NCBI GenBank assembly: GCA_935421135.1
Contig: OW285190.1
Coordinates: 17,432,501 to 17,496,500 of the forward strand
DNA: 64,000 nt
Direction: 5' to 3'
Source: Bugulina stolonifera
Taxonomy: Eukaryota; Bryozoa; Gymnolaemata; Cheilostomatida; Bugulidae
The position numbers and the translations under genes were made by a program. Positions 37,719 to 50,807 of this stretch are shown one piece after another. Numbering within the stretch: the stretch's first letter is position 1; each line of letters starts with the position of its first letter. Under the pieces are notes generated by a model, which saw only the letters and a list, made by a program, of their open reading frames with translations, made no database searches and was not told the DNA's origin.

Positions 37719-40700
37719 TTATAGTTTAGCAGATGCAGGGAACAGAGCTTTAATATCCATCAAACTCTCACACAGTCTATTGGCAATGTTCTGGGAGTCT
37801 GTTTTCTCACAGTTCCTGAAAGCTGAGGTCACAAAGAGAATCTCGTTAGGTCTAGGGTTGTAACAGAACCCATATCCATCTGGAACTACTGGCCCAAAGC
37901 ATAGAACTGTGGCACTTTTACACGGTACCTACAATAAACAAAATATGTGAGCACAAATATCTCTGAAAAAGTGCAGGTATCAGTACTTTTGAGTTGTCTG
38001 CCCTTTAACATTAATGTTGTAGGGTAGGATAACTCTCATGTATGTTTAAAAATTAATGATATATAGTTGAAGTGCTCTACTAATAACAATAAAGTATTAT
38101 GTGTGTACATAATAGTACCTGACTAGTGGATAGGTTGAAATGAAATGCTTTGGAGTATGTGGGGTCCATATGTAGTTCTGGAACATTCATTCCATTCTCT
38201 ATAGCAATGAACTTCAGCCCTGCAAGGTGCAAATGAACATACAAAGTATAGAGGCTACCTACAACCAATGAGCTATTCAGTGGCATCTATTTAGTATATA
38301 GATCGTAAGAAGATGGTGTATAGTGTGTGCCATGACTAACATAAACATACCAAGCAGATGTCTGTCAATACCCTGGCCAGAGACGGCCTCAGCTGTATAC
38401 TTCCTGTGGGCAGTGATAGCTTCAATAAAAGCCTGAGATAGGGCTGACCTGTAAACACCCATGTGTTATACTGTCATAACTAATAGAAAGAAAAGTTCAA
38501 TCATATGTGCAACTATGCTCTTCGCCTCGCAATGACTAGAATACACGTCATTGAGGGGAAATGCATGAAGGAAAAACCATTCGTTTCGCAACTATTGATG
38601 CGCCAATGACTTACCTATCTTGTGTGTTAGAGGACATTGCCTTACAGAAAGCCACAGACTTTTCAGTGCATGACCTGATTGTGTCTGTACGTCCGAGTTG
38701 GAACATTCTAGTAGACGCACTCTCGTAGGTGGCACACGGATGTCCTTGATCTCTGTAGTAGGCCAGCTGCATTGCTACCTGTATACAGTACACCGAAGGT
38801 GATGGTTGGGTAGTAGAGAGCATGGAAAAATAACCAATGCACACACAGGCTAAACCAGTGGCTCTGAATAAAAGTAGCAGTATATCTACTTACATTGCAA
38901 TCATGTAGTATTGCTATAATATATTATGTTACCTGTATCAATGCATCAGGACTCTGCTTTATTGACTTAGCAAAGTTCTTGCCGTATCCAGTAAAGTTAT
39001 GGGCAGTAAGCTGTACATCCGCACCAAACCTAAACAACCAGCAAGTCTATATGAATTAACAGATTATAACACACATCATTCTATTACAACAATTGAAAAA
39101 TTCCTAAAGAGTTTTCAGATGAAATACAAAATACATTAACTTAGTGTCAGGAAACAGGTGGCACTAGCGCTCATAATGAATGACCATTCTCGTCTTTATT
39201 GTGTATTAATTATAATGAATTGTATGAATTTTCCACCAAAATTGAAGATCTTGTGTTATGTTTAGTCACTCCTGTGATGCATATTCAATCTAGCCCTATG
39301 CCAGCCAGCCATCCAATGGTGGTCCATAAGGTCGCTAATGCAATCACAAGGTATAACTAGACAACACAGTTCAATATCCACTCACAGATCTATCTCAGTT
39401 TTGGCGGTTTCTATGGCACTCTCCAGGTTCCTGTTGATTGTGAACTGTAGATGCTCAATATCTGCTGTACCTTTGGCAGCTTCTCCCTCCTTCTGCTGTG
39501 CTGTTCTAAAATACAGTATGAATATGCCAGTCTGAGATAGCATGTAAATATTCGGAGATATTATTTTCTTTGAACATTTCCATATAAACAAATAGATGGA
39601 ATAAGGAAGAACATTGTGCAGGCTACAAATACTTACAGATACGCCTGTGTGTGGTCTAGTAGGGAGGCGATTGGAGGCCCCTCAGCTGGGGAATGTTCAT
39701 AGTTGAGGCCAATATTTCCATTTCTTCCCACAATAAACTACAACATACAGTGACCTACATGTATGATAGACTACAGTATACAGTGACCTACATGTATGAT
39801 AGACTACAGTATACAGTGACCTACATGTATGATAGACTACAACATACAGTGACCTACATGTATGATAGACTACAACATACAGCGACCTACATGTATGATA
39901 GACTACAACATACAGAGACCTATATGTATGATAGACTACAGTATACAGTGACCTACATGTATGATAAACTACAGTATACAGTGACCTACATGTATGATAG
40001 ACTACAACATACAGTGACCTACATGTATGATAGACTACAGTATACAGTGACCTACATGTATGATAGACTACAGTATACAGTGACCTACATGTATGATAGA
40101 CTACAGTATACAGCGACCTACATGTATGATAGACTACGACATACAGAGACCTATATGTACATGTATGATAGACTGGGACACGAATGGCATACAATAATGA
40201 GAGATATGCAGCTTGATGAGCCAAATATATGAAAACAATTCATTTCAACAGACTAGTAATGGCACTGGTTCCCTGTTGTGATGTATACACTAAACTTTAT
40301 ATAGAACTAGTGGGAACCCAATATCAAGTATATTTATGTGTAAAGGATAGTAACAGATATAAGATAGCTCACCTGAAGTGTCTTATCAAACCATCTATTA
40401 GTTGTGGAGGCGTTGGTACCGTCCCCATAAAGCATCTGTCTACCGGAGAGACTGCGGTTATCAGCAGACTTATCATGTGTACCTCTGTGTACTTTGTCCA
40501 GACACAACATAAATATAGACTTTTCTATCTTGTCTAGGTGGGTGGCATTGTCTCCTACTACAATATATACAGCAGGGGATGACAACTCTCTGTGTAGGAA
40601 GCACACTCAGCTGAACTAGTACTTATTATTATTATTATTATTTCAGTATTAGTGCACTAGTATACTATTCATCAAGCATTGAGCTCTACACTAGGGATTG

Positions 40701-43700
40701 TTCCAACCACACAACTACATAGTAAAACAATTAATTACTGTGTGCTAGTAGAGTAAACAACTCCAGGGAGAGGTCATTGACCTGTATTACAATGACCTCC
40801 CATCTAACAAGGAGACAATGACCTTGGTACTTACATAATATATACATTATGATGCATGTACTTACATTTAGTAAGATTCTTGTGTAGCTTAGCCCAAGTG
40901 TTTCTGTTAGTGGTAGTAAGGACTCCTACAGCAGGCCCCTCATCCTGTGACCTGGATACAACCTTGGTCAGCAGTTTATGTATCTGCGTCTCATTCAGAG
41001 GTTTCCCATCAGATCCATACATGTCCAGTGAGAAGAACTGAGACAGTAATATATTAGTATGTAGCATTATAGCACATGTATTTGTAAGTATACAGCCTTA
41101 CAACCAATGTAGTATGTAGTGGCATTGCAAAAGTACAATAAATGAAAATAATATATAGAATGTGTAGGCCTATAGATCCAATCACATATGAGGTCACAAC
41201 ATATTTATTGTAACATAGCCTTTAAATCTTCCTAAGCTATGCTACAGAGTATCACATGCTACATACAGTTTAAAATACAATAAAAGAACAAATACTACAG
41301 TATTTTCCAAGTTCATTTTGATTGTGTAGACCAAATAATTAAACAATCATACTGAAATATATTGTCAGGTCACCATATATATTATAAAACAGTTTTATCT
41401 GCTTCAATAGCCTACCTGGTTATTATGCATGACTACTATGTGCCTTGGAGCATTTGGTTTGTTGGGTGGGTAACAGACCAGCCTATCTCTGTTCAGATCA
41501 GGAACTCGGCAAGAAGAGAATATCTTATAATACTGGATCATACAGAGAGGTTTACCTGCTAGCACCTCTACTTCCAGACTTTCACTGTAACATACACATA
41601 CATCCATATATGAGCACTTCTTCTTCCAGACTTTTACTGTAACAAGTCATACACGTACATCTACATAGTATGATTATTATACAGTCGTATAGGAGGTACA
41701 CTGTGCTTATGGTGCTATGGGTTTATATGCAATACATGGTCTATTGTATTCCAAACTGAAAAAACTGCTCTAATAAATTACATTACAAACATGTACAGTA
41801 CCACCATTACTAATTAGTTACATAAGTTTGGGCATTGGGGCTGTTGTAGGCATGTACAGTGTAACATGGCCGGCCATTCCAATATAATTACAACATTACC
41901 ACACATATATTATATTGTACCTATAGTACAGCTTTAATAGCTCACCTGTAAAAAAAGCCACACAAGTCATATCTATATATTTTCAGTAGTTATACAGTTT
42001 TCAAACAGAGCACACATACTATTCTCTATTAAAGGCTCACTTACAACCACCTATTGGACAGTCTTTAATTTCCGTAATATGTAAGTATACACACTAGAGA
42101 AAATATTTACTGTTGTTGTCAGTCTTTATACGTGTTTTTGTAGTCAACTTGTATTCTCTTGATGTAACTTTTGTTTTTTCATGTTTTACACTAACAACCT
42201 AATCATTGTAAGATTGCCAGTTTACTGCCTAACTTGCTAATCCACAAATCGTAAAGACCCATCCATATAAAGGAACATTGCAGTACTGTGTGGTTACAAA
42301 AATACTTGTGCACAGTGACTGCAAGATACATGTACATCAGTACATAGAGGTTAGAACATCAAATGTAACATTATAGCTGTACATACTTATCTATCTGAGC
42401 CTTGTAGTCTATGACAGCTCTGGCCACTTTGGCAGCGTATCCCAGCCATTCATCATCAGAGCTGAACTCTTGTGAAGGCATGATCATACCAGGGTTGCTG
42501 TTGATTACATTCGGCTCTCTGTCATCAGCATACAGAATGTGTATTACAAGTAGGTAGAAGTACTAACAGGTAACAGTAGATATACATCAGTTAGTAAACC
42601 TGGCACTGAGTTACAACTTACAGTGTACAAAAGAATAATATATCAATATAATCACTAAATAGTAGGCATATTAGATGACTTACTTACTATTTGGTCATAA
42701 GACAAATTAGTCTTTTCAGTAAAATCATTGCAAAAATATAGCATTATTAAATGTTAAAATATTCACTGCAAAACTTTTAGTGATCTGTTGAAAAGTCCTA
42801 TTATCAGTGATACTGTAAAGGGCGTGTCCACTAAAAATTAAATAAAAACAACTCAAGGGGAAACTTGCAGTTTGTTCACAAATTTAGTAAAAAGTGGCAA
42901 TATAGACTTAGAATTATTAGTTTACCTGAAGTCGAGGTAGGCTGCATTGAGCCACCACTCCGCAAGCCAACTGTCTTTACCAACAGCATGTTTCTCTAAC
43001 AATGTTTGGAGTTGTGGACCCTCGGTCTCTGCAAACTTGCTTACTATCTGTAATATATGGGAAAACCTTCTAAAAGACAATATGAAGTAACTGTTGGACA
43101 AATAGTCACAGGTAAGATATGACAAGATAGAATACATGGTTCTACATAGCTACACTATTTATTAGTTGATACTAAGGCACAATCACAGCACAATGTACAT
43201 GCATTACAAGTCTACTAGTGGTTTAATAGCCTACAGTAAGAAGGTAAGTTCCCATATTGGATGCACAGGCAGGTTGGAACTTAGACTAGTGAACACTATA
43301 TGGAATATGGAACTCCAGAAAATACTTCATTCTTGTACTCTATGTTAGAACAAGTTTAGAAGCAGCTGTAGCCTATTGCATAGGCCAATGAATGGCAAAA
43401 TCCTTTATCAGCATATATTTAATTATGCAATAACCCCTGGCTTTGTTGGACAAAATATTTGTACATACTACCTACACCCTGATGTCTGACATACCTGAGC
43501 AGTCTTACTGTACTCCTCAGGGGTTGTGATTGGAGAGATAGTTTGGAGGTACTTGTCTAGAGTTTGCTGGAGAGACGGAACAGGAAGTCTGGGGAGGTCA
43601 GCTTGGATAGAAAACATGCGACCCTTAGAGGGCCTCCTCGCTGCATGCATCACAGGTACCTACAATGTGGATAGTATAGCAGGTAAAGAGCTGGATAGTA

Positions 43701-46273
43701 TAGCAGGTAAAGAGCTGTTTCACATATATGGCTGTTTGAAATCTGATGTGTGTAAATTGGGGTATGACCGACAAAATGGTTTCTTTTCAATGGGTGGCTT
43801 GATAACATCACAAATTCTATGACTGCGGACCCCACTCTCAGATAGCTTTAAGAAACGCAATAAAAGTTCTATGTAGGTAGAAAAAGTATGCAAACACATG
43901 TATATGCACAACTATATATAGTCAGATCCTACACATGTATAACTAAATGCATGCATCAACAGATTATTCTGAATGCATGCTGCCTGCTTAGATGTTCCTG
44001 TAGATAAACTAAAACATAGTACAATTTATTGTAACTATTACCTAGTAACCTGCTTGTATAAACATGTAGGCTTATAGATAAATACATGTGCATATGAATG
44101 TAGTTACAACCTACCTGTAAGCTATAGGCTGAAGGAATATTGTCCCTACATATCACCTGTATAGTGTACTACATATTAATACTACTACACTATACTACAA
44201 GGTAGGTGGTAGCGGCTGTACCACTACATACATAGTAATCTAAGGTTGCAAAAATCCACTATATATATAACACTACTTATCATTCATGTGCATGATAATA
44301 ATAACAACTTAGTTTCATGCATGGCCTGCTCAAAGGAGGTGTAAAGGTCAAAGTCCATTCCAGCTGAACTCATAAGGTCCAAAGTCTAACTACTTATGAT
44401 AATAGAAAATGTATTATTTTGAAAGCATAAATCAACTAGAGTTGTCAGATTGCCAACAAGCAAATACGTAGTAAGATTATTAGCTAGGAAGTAAACATTG
44501 ATCAGATGCCAAAGTTCTGAATGAGCAAATCTAGGAGGAGGCAGGGTGCAGTTATGCCATGCAGCTGTTATGGATAAACAATCGCTTTAACCTTGCTCAT
44601 GTTGAATCTTGAAGGTCAAGAGTCTGAAGACCATGGCAGCTAAGTGGCTTGCATCCCTTTTCTGTTGACATGCTTATTTATTTCTGACACAAACATGTAG
44701 CCTGTCTGCCACCATTTAGTGTGCTGAGAATCTACTACATTTACTCACAATATAATTATATATAAATATATCCCTTGGAAGAATCCAGGTAAACCTTTCT
44801 CCTGGCTACATGTGTATTTCAGTCTGGAATTTTTAGCACACCCATCTCCATGTCATAAAACTTGTAGACATTCCAGTAATTCTGGTACTTAAAGGTCTAA
44901 ACAAAACTATCTAATTATAATGACCACAATAATTGATGAAAGTCATGTGTTCATCGGAAAGAAAACACTTAGCTTCAACCACTCTATGACTACCTTAAGA
45001 GCAAACAGATTCCCGGGTTGAGTCCAAGTCGACTTGCAAGTCAACAAGTCAAGTTATTCCTAAAATTTTGGAGACAAGTCAAGTCCAAATTAAATCAGTG
45101 CTGCCTCAAGTCAAGTCAGCCGTCATGCAAGTCACAAGTCAAGTCGAAGTCGACTTGTCTATTTGCAAGTCCAAATGCAAGTCAAGTGGAAGACAACTTC
45201 AAAGATTTTACAACTTTCACAACTTTACTTTTTTCTTTTAGTAGGCATTCCAATGCATGGAAAACTATGCCAATGTGTAGCTAGGCATGTATGTTGTTAT
45301 ACAATTATTGCAACTAGCCTATATGTGTAGTAATATTGGCACTATGGTTGAGACTGTGCAAAATTTTTATCCTCCATATTGACTTGGCAGAAACCAAGTC
45401 ACAAGTCATTCATGTGTCCAAGTCAAGTCAAGTCACATTGATGTACAAGTCAAAGTCAAGTCAAGACAAATCTATGACTTGGACCCATCTCTCGCAGCTT
45501 CCAAAGACAGTAGTATGGATAGTCTATAGGCCTCCTCCAGTCCAGACAGTTTCATAGACTGAATTTGCGCTTGGTCAGTGTAGAAGGCCATAGATGCCTA
45601 GGTTACAGTTTTGACTGAACCGACTTGGAGGGGGTCTCCTATGTACAAGTATCGCACCTAATATTGACATGGGTTTCTTCAGCAAAGAAACTACCTGATT
45701 GGCAAAACTGTCATAAGCCATGTTTAATGTTAGCTATAAATCTTGTCATAATCCCACTACACTGCTAGCTACATAGAAACTTGGAAACTCCTAGTCACCC
45801 CTCTTTACTTCACCCTTTTATTTCTAAGACCATAGTATATGTAATGTAAGCAAAGGATTTACGTAAATTATTATAGAAATAGCAACCCATTAATGCTACA
45901 TTTCCATCAAGCATTAAATAATATAATTAGGCTGATGGAAACAAGTTAGTTTCAATCTTACCTCTTTTCTACTCTGACTTTGTATGGATTATGGTAGGCT
46001 TTTTGTATATGCAATATCATGAATATGATATTCGGAATATGAAATAATAATTTAATATGAACATATAACATTTCAATTTGCATGGGGGAACTTTAATTAT
46101 TAACATTAAATGTCAGCCGTTTATCACATATGCACTGAACATTTATTTTACTAAATAATAAAAGCACAAGATAAAATTTAATTGAACTACAGATTCGAAA
46201 TTAAATTCAGAAAAAAATAAAAAAGGTCACCTACTTTTACAAAGTTGAGGCAACGTTTTCCCAAGGTATTCAT
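37719..46273 (-). CDS. CRAT: Carnitine O-acetyltransferase
   Basis: Moves acetyl groups between CoA and carnitine in mitochondria and peroxisomes. Fifteen in-phase exons in transcript order: 46235-46273, 44115-44156, 43495-43659, 42926-43047, 42387-42518, 41416-41584, 40835-41037, 40373-40589, 39637-39737, 39386-39505, 38933-39029, 38615-38778, 38351-38448, 38119-38219, 37719-37928. About 659 residues; the human enzyme has 626. Visible family motifs: LPRLPVPSLQQTLDKYL, WLAEWWLNAAYL, GKPLCMIQYYKIFSSCRVP, NRWFDKTLQFIV, NYEHSPAEGPP (catalytic His), CATYESASTRMF, FNLSTSQ (STS motif), CFGPVVPDGYGFCYNP. The C-terminus is AKL, a peroxisomal signal. Two tiny first exons give a basic, mitochondrial-type N-terminus. 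The donor of exon 7 is uncertain: 40866 is the stronger site, but only 40835 keeps frame. Confidence 0.95.
39738..40165. repeat. 33-bp minisatellite abutting a CRAT 3' splice site
   Basis: About 13 copies of a 33-bp unit (core GACCTACATGTATGATAGAC on the plus strand). On the minus strand each copy carries a TAG-ending stretch like TATGTTGTAG or TATACTGTAG. The copy at 39738-39744 is the acceptor used by exon 39637-39737. Confidence 0.93.
45008..45497. mobile_element. AAGTC-rich interspersed repeat with inverted ends, possible MITE
   Basis: Two clusters of AAGTC words (45018-45190 and 45395-45490) surround a non-repetitive middle. The left end reads GGTTGAGTCCAAGTC and the reverse complement of the right end reads GATGGGTCCAAGTC, so the ends are imperfect inverted repeats. 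It sits in the CRAT intron 44157-46234. No transposase is present. Confidence 0.55.
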
Positions 46274-47190
46274 TGCGATTTAAGAAGCTTTGAAATATTT
46301 AGACTTCCTTTGCAGCAATTTCACAACTTATTCCACTACTAAGAAATTAGTTATTGGTAGTTTCAAGGTTATCTGATTACAAAACTCAATTCGTATTGCC
46401 CATTTCTTCCACAAACAAGAATTATTTTGCAAAATACTTTCTTGACATAGACCTGCACCTTAACGCTTACTCACTTTTGGATGGGGTACACCAAAACTAT
46501 CAAATTGAAAGGAGCACGGGCTTTTACATATTCTACCTGTCTATGGTATTATCGGTAGTTTATGAGTGATTCCTGTTTTATGGCAGGCGCCAGAAAGTAC
46601 TTTTAAGCCAATCACCATCTACCATAGAGGTAGGATAGAGCCAGTACTCGACCGCTATTACTATTACGGTCGTGAAGCCGGTCTGGACCCACTTCTTTGC
46701 TTTAGACGCAGTTCCGGTTTACTATTAAATCCATTGTAACAATACGAAATCGATAACGTTTGCTCAACAAAATCACATATTTTGTGGCTATCAGTACTCT
46801 GCAAGTTAAGAACTATCTATGATACATTAAAAATACAACTTCTGATATAATTGAAATTAATGAGAAGTCAACTACATATGCATTATATCTATTATTGCAC
46901 TGTATTGTATTTTTGTTTTATCATCTGCAGTGCAGAATTGTGAATGGTAAATCATATGACTATCATAACCAGACAAATATATATATATGCAAACAAGATT
47001 GAAAGCTAGCAAAAAATGTTATAGACATAGCAATAAAAGAATTAAATAACAAAGAAAAATGAAAAATTTATGATACACTTATTGTAAAATTATGTTACAG
47101 GTATTGAAATGAAGCAAAAGTTCAATGTTTCAAATGTCTATTCATCAGCCGAGAATCGAAATACACTGTGTAAACAAACACCTGCTCACA
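46274..47190. other. CRAT 5' flank and gap to the next minus-strand gene
   Basis: Holds a promoter-like block at 46600-46720 (CCAAT-type AGCCAATCA near 46606, ETS-type core CCGGAA on the minus strand near 46714) that recurs inverted at 49598-49686. The rest is AT-rich with no ORF of note. Confidence 0.5.
46624..46720 (-). repeat. Inverted repeat copy A of a promoter-like block
   Basis: Read on the minus strand it starts AACCGGAACTGCGTCTAAAG and includes AAGTGGGTCC, CGGCTTCAC and a TACTGGCTCTATCCTACCTC stretch. It matches 49598-49686 on the plus strand with interspersed substitutions. It lies about 350 bp upstream of the CRAT start codon, pointing toward it. Confidence 0.75.
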
Positions 47191-48053
47191 TCAAGCCACA
47201 ATCTGCTTTACTAAATCAGTAGCATAAGTGAGGCCACCTCTGTTTTTGGCCTTCATCATCCTACGACATACAAATGATCGCCAAAGCCACCTGCACACTT
47301 CCCCAGAAACTGCCGTGTAGAGTTCTTGCAATTTTTCCTGAAATATCCAAGAATATTCAGTGGGTGAGTGTTACAAGTTTGTAGCGATGTTAAACAGAAG
47401 GTATTGGAGCTTTTCACTTACACCACTGTAAAGAAAATAAACCAGAGCTGGAGTCACAGTCAGCTGAATTGGCTACATTTAAAGTGGACACTGACCACTT
47501 CATCAACAGCTTTCTTGCATCTGCCCAAAAGCCTATAGCAGTTGGGTTGTTGTTATGCTCTCCTATTCTATGAATCCTGCTGAACAAAGTCTTGAGAAAC
47601 TCTGAAAGTAACAGAATAAGTAGCATCTGATCTGTAGCAATAAAATATCAAAAAATATTCAAAACTTAGGAAACTCCCACGCAACGCACCTTTACACTGA
47701 ATGTTATATACATATTATATTTATATATATTATGATAACATACATGTATATAGGTATGTTCATACATTGTACCTTTGTACATATATATTACATGGACACG
47801 TGCATGTGGATGATATAGCCTATTCCATCAAATATTATGGTAACACTGAAATTATCATCTTCCAAGATAAAATGCTATAAAAAGAGACATCAATTCCAAT
47901 ACCAACCTAGATTACTACCATATGAATAATCTACATTCACGCTGACATCTGCTACTGAATCTTTAGGTTTAAGTGACAATACTATACTGGACATCTGCTG
48001 GACTGTCAGTTTGAGGACTGTGCCGGTATTTGAAAATGATGTTTCGAAAGTGG
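47191..48053 (-). CDS. Unrecognised gene, C-terminal exons
   Basis: Possible exons in transcript order: about 48053-47907 (TGTVLKLTVQQMSSIVLSLK...VDYSYGSNL), about 47602-47430 (FLKTLFSRIHRIGEHNNNPT...FWADARKLLMKW) and 47337-47191 (EKLQELYTAVSGEVCRWLWR...DLVKQIVA, TGA at 47191). The first two join cleanly in phase 1. The last join is unclear: the GTAAGT donor near 47418 gives a stop in the next exon, so either a different donor is used or the gene ends near 47414. A further exon may lie near 48360-48430 (VLRSLRARELHNVRWTLEVS). I do not recognise the family. Confidence 0.45.
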
Positions 48054-48064
48054 ACAGTTCAGTT

Positions 48065-50807
48065 CAGCACTGGACAGTTCGAAATGAAACTACAAAGGAT
48101 CAAATATTTATAGCGTATTGAAGTTTGTACAAAAATATTGGCGATTGTAGCCACAAGCTACATAGCCTACTTTGTCAACAACTCTGTCAACATCATTGCA
48201 CTTGAATATTGGGGTTCAAACATTCAATATTTGGTTCGGAAAGGGAAACAAACATACAATTAATTAGTGAAAAAACTAGAATCCCAAACAAAACTAGGAT
48301 CTAAACCTGGTGCTTTACCTGCAAATGGCTAGGGAAGTCCAAATACAGAAAGCATAACACCTTGCTTGAGACACTTCCAGCGTCCAACGAACGTTATGAA
48401 GCTCTCTAGCTCGAAGTGATCGGAGCACAGTCTTGAGTATAAATGGTTGGTGTGAAATCTAGACGTCTCAATGCTCTTGACTCATTTATCCAAGAATTTA
48501 AAGCTGCATAAAAAAACCTTTGAAATATGAAAAGGAAAGGCGTTAATAAAGTTATTACACAATTATTTCAACGTAATATCATACATCAGCACACATTATA
48601 ATACAATAATAAGATAATTACTGTGGCAATGTATATAGGGCCTATAAATTTATTTACAACAGCGCATAACATGAGAATGACGCTAAACATATTCTTGATA
48701 ATGAACAACAAGAATGAATATCTATAATATTATCAGTATGATTTATGATGCTAACGTATTAGGCCTATGTCTTGCTTTTTATAACCAAATAAAAACAAGT
48801 GCATGCCTGAAAGTTTCACAAGTCCTTTTGTCAACTACTATTAAAATTGTTTCCCACTATTACTGGTTGTTTTGGTAGTTGGTGGTGATAGTAGTTTAAT
48901 AATTCCAACCTCTCTATTTAGATCATCACTAGCTAGCAATTACATCTACCACTACTACAAATACTATTAAAAAAAACAATAATAATAATGTGAACAACGC
49001 TATTGTCATTTCATTTTCCATTTTTTTTTTATAAAATTGTTTAATAATAATTATAACAAATAATAGTTATAACAATAATATATTATAATATATAATATTA
49101 TTATTATGATTATAATATTATATATCATATAATATATAATATAATAATAATAATAATAATTATTATTATATTATATTATAATTATTAATTTAAAATTAAT
49201 AACAGAAAACCTTTAGGGCCGGCCAGAATACTAAGAAAAGCTTTGAGTCTCCCAGGTTAGTTGTTCTAATTCGAGACCGAAAAAAACTTAAACCAGCTTA
49301 ACAACATGCTATGCATACTACCAATAGTACCGCAAATTAATTATTATAATTATTATTTACTAGTTGCAATAACAGGAGTGGTGGTAGTAGTTCATAGTAA
49401 TGTAATTATTATTATTTCAAAAAAAAATCAAAAAATATACGTTTGGGACGTCAGGGGATGGCAAACCATAGCATCAGCTAACAAATTTTAAACTGTGAAG
49501 TAATAGCTTACGTGTGAAATGACTTGTCACGAGTCCTGGGTGAGTTATTACTGCACAAAACTTTGGCATAACTAATTACATTCACGTGCAAAAGTGCAAA
49601 CCGGAACTTTGTCTAAAGCAAAAAAGTGGGTCCTTACGGCTTCACTGGCTTTCTATATAGTACTGGCTCTATCCTACCTCTATGCCATCTACAACAAAAT
49701 TGGAGCCTCAGTTCTAAGAGCGCATGCAAGATTCGACGTGAAGTTCAGGATAAATTACGCTCTGAGTTTTTGGGCATTCATCAGTCAATGATCGCAGTCT
49801 TAAAGTGGCATTATCAACGAATTTTAAAATAAAAGCTGCAACTTGACATTGATATTATTTATTTCTTCTTATTCGTATTATGTTGGCTAAGTAACTAAAT
49901 CTAAATTGCAATCGTGCACTGCTTTGCATACCATTAAATAGTTTTAGAATCTTCATTGCCTACACTACTCACCAAATTTATGCAATACTTATACTTACTA
50001 TCCTATCCTGAAAAAACCTCACCAATAAATAATTACAATCACAATGAATAAATATTTATTAATTATTTATTAATATAATAATAATTTAGTATAAACTTTA
50101 TTTATTGTATTACTTATAATAATTATTGTTGTATTGATATAATAATTATTATTGTAATAATTATAATAATTTGTAATTTTTTATTATAATATTATCATTA
50201 TAAATATCATAAGATAATTAATATTATTATTATACAATATCAATATAATGATGTCATATCATTATAAATACATTACATGTACATGTACATGTACATGTAT
50301 ATGAATGATATATTTATTATTATCATTATTTAATTCATTCTCATTGAATAAATTAAATAAAATGAAATTAGTATAAATAATCATAATGATTGAATAATGC
50401 TCTGATGAGATTAAAATACGATCAGATAATAATAATAATTTTAATTGAAATCGATAATGTAGCTATTATAATATCAATAGTGTTTACTTTCATTGCCTGT
50501 GAAGCACTTTTTTGCATCTTATCTAAGGAACAATTAAACAATTGCAAAATATAGAAATTCAATGATTATGATTGCATGCAATAACTACCTATAGCTAATC
50601 AGTTCCTATTTCTAAGAAACAATTGTTTTTCAGCATGGCTAAGTGGTAAAAGTGCCAGATGTCCTTTCTAACACCACCCATGAAATTCATATTTGTCGAA
50701 CCTGGATCTTCCCCTCCACTATCTTTGCCTACAGAAATAACTTTGACCTAGGCTATAGACTAATTTCTTATGTTATTGGATGTTGCAGATTTGTATATCC
50801 ATTCACC
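48065..50807. other. AT-rich intergenic region
   Basis: Low-complexity A/T at about 49015-49200 and 50040-50260, an ACATGT run at about 50274-50300, and the inverted block B at 49598-49686. The plus-strand frame at 50643 runs into HAUS6 exon 1 and may be part of its 5' UTR. No independent gene is evident. Confidence 0.5.
49598..49686 (+). repeat. Inverted repeat copy B of a promoter-like block
   Basis: Starts AACCGGAACTTTGTCTAAAG and ends in TACTGGCTCTATCCTACCTC plus TATGCC. It pairs with 46624-46720 in inverted orientation and lies about 1.1 kb upstream of the HAUS6 start, pointing toward it. Confidence 0.75.

Noticed and set aside
39693..40232. 179- and 175-codon ORFs on both strands
   Set aside because: They follow the 33-bp array in a CRAT intron.
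43526..43822. 98-codon plus-strand ORF
   Set aside because: Antisense of CRAT exon 3 and of a small 21-bp duplication.
49594..49791. Hydrophobic 65-codon ORF (SKAKKWVLTASLAFYIVLAL)
   Set aside because: The inverted copy at 46.7 kb has the frame broken and the two differ by indels, so coding is not supported; treated as a promoter-like repeat.
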